NCBI GenBank assembly: GCA_026415215.1
Contig: JAOAHN010000108.1
Coordinates: 1-48,210 of the forward strand
DNA length: 48,210 nt
Reading direction: 5' to 3'
Source: Candidatus Hydrogenedentota bacterium
GTDB taxonomy: Bacteria; Hydrogenedentota; Hydrogenedentia; Hydrogenedentales; Hydrogenedentaceae
The notes under the pieces were generated by a model. The model did not search any database, was not told where the DNA came from, and saw nothing but the letters and a program-made list of their open reading frames with translations. Within the stretch, counting starts at the first letter, position 1. Every line of letters begins with the position of its first letter. The position numbers and the translations under genes were made by a program. This document shows, one piece after another, positions 43,890 to 48,210 of this stretch.

Positions 43890-43983
43890 ATCACTAACAC
43901 ACTAAAAAAAATTGATTTAGACACCGCACTTATATTAATCTAAGATCTTTAACCTCGGTTCCCAAAATAACTAATAATAGGTA

Positions 43984-44691
43984 CTACTTTAGGTGGTCCC
44001 GGAATTGAGACAAGAAAGGTCTGAGAGCTCGTTCAGCTCGTAGCACTCTCGTCTTTACCGTTCCTACAGGTATATCCAAAATATCCGCTATCTCCTCATA
44101 AGACAATTCAAGAAATCTCCTCAAAACAAAAGCCTCTCTCTGGTGGGGGGGTATCTTCTTCAGAGCTTCATTCACCGCTTCTGAAATCTCTTTACATGCT
44201 GTCTGCTTTAATATATCAAAATTTGAATCCGCCAAATGTTCTATCGGATTCCCTTTTTCAATATCCTCATTATTTTTCTCTCCACTCAACCACTGTGATA
44301 AGCTAAAAAACTTAGGTCTCCTATTCTGCTTATTCCATTCTTTAGATATGATGTTGCTGGCAATGGTATATATATATGTGCTGAACTTCGCAGAAGGATG
44401 ATAGCGAGTAGCGTTATTTACCAAAGCCATAAATACTTCTTGAGTTAGATCCTCTGCTATATGCCAGTTATGAACCATTCTATACATATAATTAAATATT
44501 TGCTTCTCATATCTACTTACAATCTCGACGAAGGCTTCCTCATTACCATCTCCAAAAGCTAACATTAAATCTTCATCAGTCCATTCAGATAAAGGTAACT
44601 CCCGAGACTTCTCTCTCAAAACATAGGATTTAGAAAAATTCTCTTTACTATCCTCAAAAGGCAGTATATTTTCTCTCTTCACACGCATCAT
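43984..44691 (-). CDS. ECF RNA polymerase sigma factor
   Basis: This is a sigma-70 family protein of 235 residues. Region 2 is at about 55-125 (core R-M-V-H-N-W-H-I-A-E-D-L-T-Q-E-V-F) and region 4 at about 175-230 (I-P-P-H-Q-R-E-A-F-V-L-R then G-T-V-K-T-R-V-L-R-A). There is no region 1.1 or 3. A 45-residue N-terminal tail precedes region 2. The linker between regions contains a charged stretch (E-K-N-N-E-D-I-E-K-G). It should direct RNA polymerase to genes for an envelope response, with the adjacent anti-sigma as its inhibitor. The promoter at 44782-44810 is a perfect housekeeping one, so its own basal expression does not need itself. Confidence 0.93.
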   Translation of the reverse strand: MMRVKRENILPFEDSKENFSKSYVLREKSRELPLSEWTDEDLMLAFGDGNEEAFVEIVSRYEKQIFNYMYRMVHNWHIAEDLTQEVFMALVNNATRYHPSAKFSTYIYTIASNIISKEWNKQNRRPKFFSLSQWLSGEKNNEDIEKGNPIEHLADSNFDILKQTACKEISEAVNEALKKIPPHQREAFVLRRFLELSYEEIADILDIPVGTVKTRVLRAERALRPFLSQFRDHLK

Positions 44692-44781
44692 TTTTTACCT
44701 AATTAAAATCCCAAGAGTGATATTCGTGTATATTATAGCAATCTCGTAAAATTTATTTCTTATAAATGCGACCCTCGACAT

Positions 44782-44810
44782 ATTATATCCGAATAACCAA
44801 CTAATGTCAA
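44782..44810 (-). promoter_or_regulatory. Perfect-consensus promoter of the ECF sigma operon
   Basis: On the minus strand TTGACA (44810-44805) is exactly 17 bases from TATAAT (44787-44782). The predicted RNA start is near 44775, giving an 84-base leader to the sigma gene. Confidence 0.75.
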
Positions 44811-44977
44811 AAATCTATATATAGAAGTAAGATATATAAATACACTCTACTAATAGTTAGTATACAAATCCTACCGAAAACTTATCACAAATTTTAACAA
44901 AAACTTAAACCTACCCTATTGGAAAATTATTATTAGATTAAAAAGAATAAAATTAAGCGGTCTAACTCTTATTGAAA

Positions 44978-45006
44978 TATACATCCCCTTTTTTGTAGAA
45001 TATAAT
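44978..45006 (+). promoter_or_regulatory. Promoter of rpsU
   Basis: TATACA (44978-44983, 4 of 6) is 17 bases from a perfect TATAAT (45001-45006). The leader is about 37 bases and contains the ribosome site AGAAAGGAGGT (45031-45041). Confidence 0.5.
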
Positions 45007-45049
45007 CCCCTTGGCGGAATAATTCAAAACAGAAAGGAGGTTGAGATAG

Positions 45050-45247
45050 GTGCCTACAGTTAAAGTCAAACCGGAAGAACCTTTCGACAAGGCACTCCGG
45101 AGATTCAAAAAGAAGTGCAACAAAGAGGGGCTAATGCAAAGACTTCGCGAACTTAGACATTACGAAAAACCCTCCGTTAAAAGGAGAAGAAGGCTGATTC
45201 GTGCGGTAGCGCGTTCTATAACAGAAACGGAAAGTTTGCAACCGTAA
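45050..45247 (+). CDS. rpsU: Small ribosomal subunit protein bS21
   Basis: The 65-residue protein carries the family core E-P-F-D-K-A-L-R-R-F-K-K-K and a Lys/Arg-rich middle (K-R-R-R-R-L-I-R-A). bS21 sits near the mRNA exit and the anti-Shine-Dalgarno helix and helps translation initiation. The GTG start at 45050 is fixed by the near-perfect ribosome site at 45031-45041. A strong terminator follows at 45277-45305, so this is a single-gene transcript. The usual partners dnaG and rpoD are not next to it. Confidence 0.96.
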   Translation: MPTVKVKPEEPFDKALRRFKKKCNKEGLMQRLRELRHYEKPSVKRRRRLIRAVARSITETESLQP

Positions 45248-45276
45248 TTATTACTCTGTCTAATATAGTTGTTCCC

Positions 45277-45305
45277 CCCCATCTTGAAAAAGATGGGGTT
45301 TTTTT
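45277..45305 (+). terminator. Intrinsic terminator of rpsU
   Basis: Arms CCCCATCTT (45277-45285) and AAGATGGGG (45290-45298) pair perfectly around a GAAA tetraloop, followed by T7 (45299-45305). It works only on the plus strand. Confidence 0.93.
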
Positions 45306-45317
45306 ATCCTCAACGGA

Positions 45318-46376
45318 TTAGATTTCCGGAGCATTGGTAAGATCACTCACGATAAAGTCTTCCATCGGAGGCTTTGTTCCGTCACCACCTCCACAAGATA
45401 ATCCCACTATTCCTGATACTTTGGGGTCTATATCAAGGTAAGTTATTCTTATCTCTCCGTTATATAAAACCTCTACCTGCATTGAATTTCGTTTCGGACC
45501 CCCATCTACTATTGTAGGATTGTCCTTTATCACAACATCTAACCAGGTTATAACTATTTTTTCTGGCAATATAAGAAAATAGGCTCCCCCCTCATTTGGA
45601 CTGCTAATCCTAATTGGTAGCACAGAAATCTGAGGGAAAGCAAAATGCGCTCCAACTGTTATAGGTTCTTTCCCTTCACTCCCAAAACTCACATAACCTT
45701 TACTGGACACAAAAACCTTATCGTAACTCTTACCGTAAAAAGAAACGGGTTTAGTACTCAAGGAAAAAGGAAATGGGTCACCCAGTTCAAAATATACAGG
45801 TTGTCCCAAATTAGCCGAGCTAATTGGCAGGGTAGTAACATTTTTCTTTATAAATTGCTTGTAAAAACTTAAACTATTATCTGGAACAAACACAAGGGTT
45901 GTTGTAGACAAATCGAATGCCCTATTGTAGTATGCTCCAAAAATTTCTGTGTAAAAATTCGGCACTGTGGTCACCGTAATTACTTTTTCAATACCTCCAC
46001 CGACTACCTTGATCTCCCCCGTCGAAAACCACGGGGCAGATTTTTGATCAACGCTCGGGAAATCATTTCTAAGTATTTTCACAAGCACATCTACATGTTC
46101 GCCATTAGCCCTTATTAAACCTGCATTAGGAGATACCTCGATCCAGCTCTGTTGAGGAATGACCTTAAACTTCAATAATGAACTTGGATCTCCTGAGTTC
46201 CACACCTGGAATGTCCATTCTGTCTCTACATGGCCAGTATATGGATCCCCTGGAAAGTGGTGGGAATAAGCCGAAACCTGAAGTTCCGGCCTCGAAAAAC
46301 AACCACTGATAATTAGCACTAAAATAAACTGCATCAAGAGAGCTGATAATCTTGTTTTCTTCAAAAGATTCTTCAT
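45318..46376 (-). CDS. Lipoprotein with BACON-like and beta-sandwich domains
   Basis: The 352-residue product has a signal peptide with lipobox I-I-S-G-C. An immunoglobulin-like BACON/choice-of-anchor region follows at about 32-125 (W-T-F-Q-V-W-N-S-G, then W-I-E-V-S-P-N-A-G). A C-terminal sandwich follows at about 160-345 with V-F-V-S-S-K-G-Y-V-S-F-G and I-V-G-L-S-C-G-G-G, a domain seen in many surface proteins of PVC/FCB bacteria. It probably binds carbohydrate or another surface partner. A 20-base palindrome lies in the divergent gap upstream (46401-46420). Confidence 0.75.
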   Translation of the reverse strand: MKNLLKKTRLSALLMQFILVLIISGCFSRPELQVSAYSHHFPGDPYTGHVETEWTFQVWNSGDPSSLLKFKVIPQQSWIEVSPNAGLIRANGEHVDVLVKILRNDFPSVDQKSAPWFSTGEIKVVGGGIEKVITVTTVPNFYTEIFGAYYNRAFDLSTTTLVFVPDNSLSFYKQFIKKNVTTLPISSANLGQPVYFELGDPFPFSLSTKPVSFYGKSYDKVFVSSKGYVSFGSEGKEPITVGAHFAFPQISVLPIRISSPNEGGAYFLILPEKIVITWLDVVIKDNPTIVDGGPKRNSMQVEVLYNGEIRITYLDIDPKVSGIVGLSCGGGDGTKPPMEDFIVSDLTNAPEI

Positions 46377-46400
46377 ATTATAGGTCCTCTTAGATAATTG

Positions 46401-46420
46401 ATTGTATAATAATATACAAT
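46401..46420. promoter_or_regulatory. 20-base palindrome in the divergent gap
   Basis: ATTGTATA (46401-46408) and TATACAAT (46413-46420) are perfect 8-bp arms around ATAA. It includes TATAAT on the plus strand but without a good -35. It lies 25 bases upstream of the lipoprotein start and may be a repressor site. Confidence 0.4.
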
Positions 46421-46488
46421 TATTTGAGTATTAAATTTCTAATATTGTCATTTTACAACAGGTAACCCTAAAGTAAAAAGGTTAGGAT

Positions 46489-47352
46489 ATGCACACAGCG
46501 ATTGTTTTTACTCCTCATGCAGATGATGCTACAGCCTTTTGTGGTGGGACCCTCGCAAAGTGGAGTGTCAATGGTTGGAAAATAATACTGGTGAGAATAA
46601 CTGATGACGCCAGAGACTCGGTTGGACTAACAGAAGAGGAAACTAAGAAAAGAAATCGATCGGAACTTGAAGAAGCATCAAAAATACTTGGAATCAGTGA
46701 AATAATCGACCTAAACTTTCCCACAGATTCTCTTGCAGACATACCCCTCACAAAAATACGGGAAAGATGTGTCTATTATATTAGGAAATTCAAACCATAT
46801 TCAGTTTTTACTTTTGATCCATACACTCGATACGAGCCAAATATGGACCATATCAGAGTCGCCCGAGCTGTAGAGGAAGCCTTTTGGGTAGCTTGTTTTG
46901 ATCTCCATCACCCGGAACATTTCAAAGAACCTGGCGTTGAACCTTTCTCAGTATGCGAAAGATGGTATTTTGCTCGGTCACCAGAAGAAATCACCTATGG
47001 AGAGGATATTACTGAGTTTTTCCCGAAGAAAATCAAAGCGTTGAGTTCGCAAAAAACAATGATTAAAAACATTTTAAATCAGTTTAGGCTTCAGCTTAAG
47101 ACCTGGGGTTACAAAGTGCCTATAATTGAAGAAGCTTTTGAAAACGACCCTGCTTTCTTAATAGAGCAAATTTTGTATATGCAGAGTGCTCAAATTGCAG
47201 ATACATGTGGATTTGGTGAGGGACAACTTGCAGAGGCATTTCGTGTAGACAGATTTGGCGACCTCGAAGCTTTCTTCCAACAGTCAGCAGAACCCATAGA
47301 AGGAATCCCCCAAGGACCTAAAAGAACTTTTTTAGATAAATATTGGCCCTGA
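46489..47352 (+). CDS. PIG-L family deacetylase
   Basis: The 287-residue zinc-dependent deacetylase has F-T-P-H10-A-D-D13 (usual P-H-P-D-D) and the second ligand motif M-D-H-I-R-V-A-R-A-V. The family removes acetyl groups from GlcNAc derivatives such as GlcNAc-PI, mycothiol or bacillithiol precursors, and many are sugar-catabolic. No signal peptide is seen, so it is probably cytoplasmic. The pro-to-ala change in the first motif (P-H-A-D-D) is tolerated in some members. Neighbouring genes do not reveal the substrate. A 16-base palindrome follows its stop. Confidence 0.87.
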   Translation: MHTAIVFTPHADDATAFCGGTLAKWSVNGWKIILVRITDDARDSVGLTEEETKKRNRSELEEASKILGISEIIDLNFPTDSLADIPLTKIRERCVYYIRKFKPYSVFTFDPYTRYEPNMDHIRVARAVEEAFWVACFDLHHPEHFKEPGVEPFSVCERWYFARSPEEITYGEDITEFFPKKIKALSSQKTMIKNILNQFRLQLKTWGYKVPIIEEAFENDPAFLIEQILYMQSAQIADTCGFGEGQLAEAFRVDRFGDLEAFFQQSAEPIEGIPQGPKRTFLDKYWP

Positions 47353-47371
47353 AAAAGTCTAATTATTCCAA

Positions 47372-47387
47372 GTAAAACCCGTTTTAC
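47372..47387. promoter_or_regulatory. Short palindrome and triple AGTAATTA repeat before the last gene
   Basis: GTAAAAC (47372-47378) and GTTTTAC (47381-47387) form a near-perfect palindrome with a 2-base centre. AGTAATTA follows at 47396, 47407 and 47415. There is no T-run, so an operator is more likely than a terminator; this is a low-confidence reading. Confidence 0.3.
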
Positions 47388-47432
47388 AAATCAGAAGTAA
47401 TTATGAAGTAATTAAGTAATTATAAGGGAAAT

Positions 47433-48210
47433 ATGATGCAACCCAAATTGTTTTTCCCAATAATTCCAATATTGGTAATTATCCCCTTATTTGCCCTCCC
47501 CCAGACTACTGTCGTTCACGAGGCAAACACAAATCCTCTTGGTATACGCCTTATGCGACAGGTGCCCCGTGAATATGTTCCTGGAGGAATGATGGAAGTT
47601 GTGCTTTCTATATATTGCGATGCCCCAGACCCCAATTATCCCGTAACTGCCATAGGCCTGTATGAGATGTTACCTTCGGATTGGACATTCATTTCTATGC
47701 GGGGGATCAATACAGACCCACCATCCATTGCCCCCTCGCCCGGAACAACTGGCACTCTACAATTCGCTTGGATAATACCCCCTCCATTTCCTTGCTCATT
47801 TGCATATACGGTGCAAATTCCTGACACTGCAAGCGGAGTTAAAATTATCTCAGGGCAAGTTGAATACAGAACTAATGGGCCAAGGCTCGTCTCTTCTCCT
47901 GAAGTTTCAGAAATAAATGGAACAGATAGAACTCCCCCAGTAATAACATTACTTGGTGATAACCCACTTGTATTAGTACAGGGAACGCCTTACACTGAAC
48001 CAGGCTGGAAAGCAGAAGATAATGCGGACGGGGATATTTCTGGCCGAGTTCAGACCTCAGGATTCGTTGACATCAATACCCCTGGCGAATACACTATTAC
48101 CTACACAGTGAGGGACAACGCAGGAAATAATGCAACAGCTACCCGAGTAGTCAGAGTAATTACAAGAGCAACCCCTACCACTCCAACCCAACCGAGTACA
48201 CCTACCACAC
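47433..48210 (+). CDS. Secreted Ig-like surface protein, 3'-truncated
   Basis: An open frame starts at ATG 47433 (a second ATG follows directly) after AAGGGA and runs to the window edge, at least 259 codons. It has a signal peptide (about 1-24) and a strand-rich region (about 25-155: Y-V-P-G-G-M-M-E-V-V-L-S-I), apparently an alpha-amylase-like or cell-adhesion beta-sandwich. A DUF5011/Ig-like domain follows at about 165-245, from P-P-V-I-T-L-L-G-D-N to D-N-A-G-N-N-A-T-A. A Thr/Pro-rich linker comes next. Such domains occur in large adhesins and secreted enzymes, so a catalytic or further binding domain may lie beyond the window. Confidence 0.8.
   Translation, partial: MMQPKLFFPIIPILVIIPLFALPQTTVVHEANTNPLGIRLMRQVPREYVPGGMMEVVLSIYCDAPDPNYPVTAIGLYEMLPSDWTFISMRGINTDPPSIAPSPGTTGTLQFAWIIPPPFPCSFAYTVQIPDTASGVKIISGQVEYRTNGPRLVSSPEVSEINGTDRTPPVITLLGDNPLVLVQGTPYTEPGWKAEDNADGDISGRVQTSGFVDINTPGEYTITYTVRDNAGNNATATRVVRVITRATPTTPTQPSTPTT

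Larger units (their letters stand above)
44692..45049. other. Divergent regulatory gap between sigma factor and rpsU
   Basis: These 358 bases hold no credible gene. They contain the sigma promoter (44782-44810), a 12-bp palindrome TCTATATATAGA (44814-44825) just upstream of its -35, a TACTAA/TTAGTA dyad (44848-44862) and the rpsU promoter. The palindromes are AT-rich and could be chance. Confidence 0.6.

Noticed and set aside
46445-46474. TTGTCA-N18-TAAAGT as a PIG-L promoter
   Set aside because: It would place the RNA start inside the ribosome site, leaving almost no leader.
1-48210. CRISPR arrays, insertion sequences, phage or defence genes
   Set aside because: No regularly spaced repeats, transposase motifs, integrases or nuclease-type defence genes were seen; the window looks like ordinary chromosome.

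Overview
The window is a compact, AT-rich stretch of bacterial chromosome with 37 protein-coding genes. I found no rRNA, tRNA, CRISPR array, insertion sequence or phage gene. The gene content points to a Gram-negative, saccharolytic, probably anaerobic or respiratory-flexible bacterium. Signs include many lipoproteins, a SurA-like chaperone, Tat-exported oxidoreductases, a multihaem cytochrome, a bactofilin, two-domain DUF1080 proteins, a Cys-type sulfatase, and a pseudopilin ending in a 'DG-H-V-E-F' box. This mix is typical of little-cultivated phyla near the PVC/FCB groups (Hydrogenedentota-, Sumerlaeota- or Lentisphaerota-like). That placement is inference from gene families; the low GC is the only compositional clue.

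Layout. 1-7273 (+): a 5'-truncated TPR repeat protein, a SurA/PpiC-like lipoprotein, two TlpA thioredoxins, then an E1 2-oxoacid dehydrogenase whose alpha and beta halves lie in different frames around an A9 run. 7284-9014 (+): a membrane-anchored GH31 enzyme. 9018-15612 (-): NAD-sugar epimerase, miaB, pepA, a small membrane protein, mtaB and larE, nearly gapless. 15906-21916 (+): cold-shock protein, double DUF1080 protein, lipoprotein, Mrp-type Fe-S carrier, GH95-like enzyme. 21928-28582 (-): iron-sulfur flavoprotein, then apbE, a Tat Gfo/Idh/MocA oxidoreductase and a 1137-residue protein joining eight c-haem sites to a cytochrome b membrane domain. 28735-29889 (+): URO-D-like protein. 29953-35774 (-): bactofilin, M23 peptidase, DUF6259-like hydrolase, YifB/ComM ATPase. 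35894-40225 (+): sulfatase, MEMO-family protein, a small Cys/His membrane protein, pseudopilin. 40255-44691 (-): C45 Ntn hydrolase, GH5 enzyme, anti-sigma factor, ECF sigma factor. 45050 to the end: rpsU with a clean terminator, a BACON-like lipoprotein (-), a PIG-L deacetylase, and a 3'-truncated Ig-like surface protein.

How it may work together. Carbohydrate-active genes (GH31, GH95-like, GH5, DUF6259-like, DUF1080, sulfatase, PIG-L, Gfo/Idh) are scattered among housekeeping genes and are not gathered in one utilisation locus. The most interesting group is apbE-gfo-multihaem cytochrome b/c. With the nearby DUF1080 protein it suggests, as a hypothesis, exported sugar oxidation wired to the membrane quinone pool. 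The sigma/anti-sigma/GH5 operon suggests envelope-signal control of a secreted glycosidase. Several promoters match the ordinary sigma-70 consensus well, one perfectly, so start sites and operon boundaries can be read with some confidence. Convergent genes often have very short gaps (3-70 bp), consistent with a streamlined genome.
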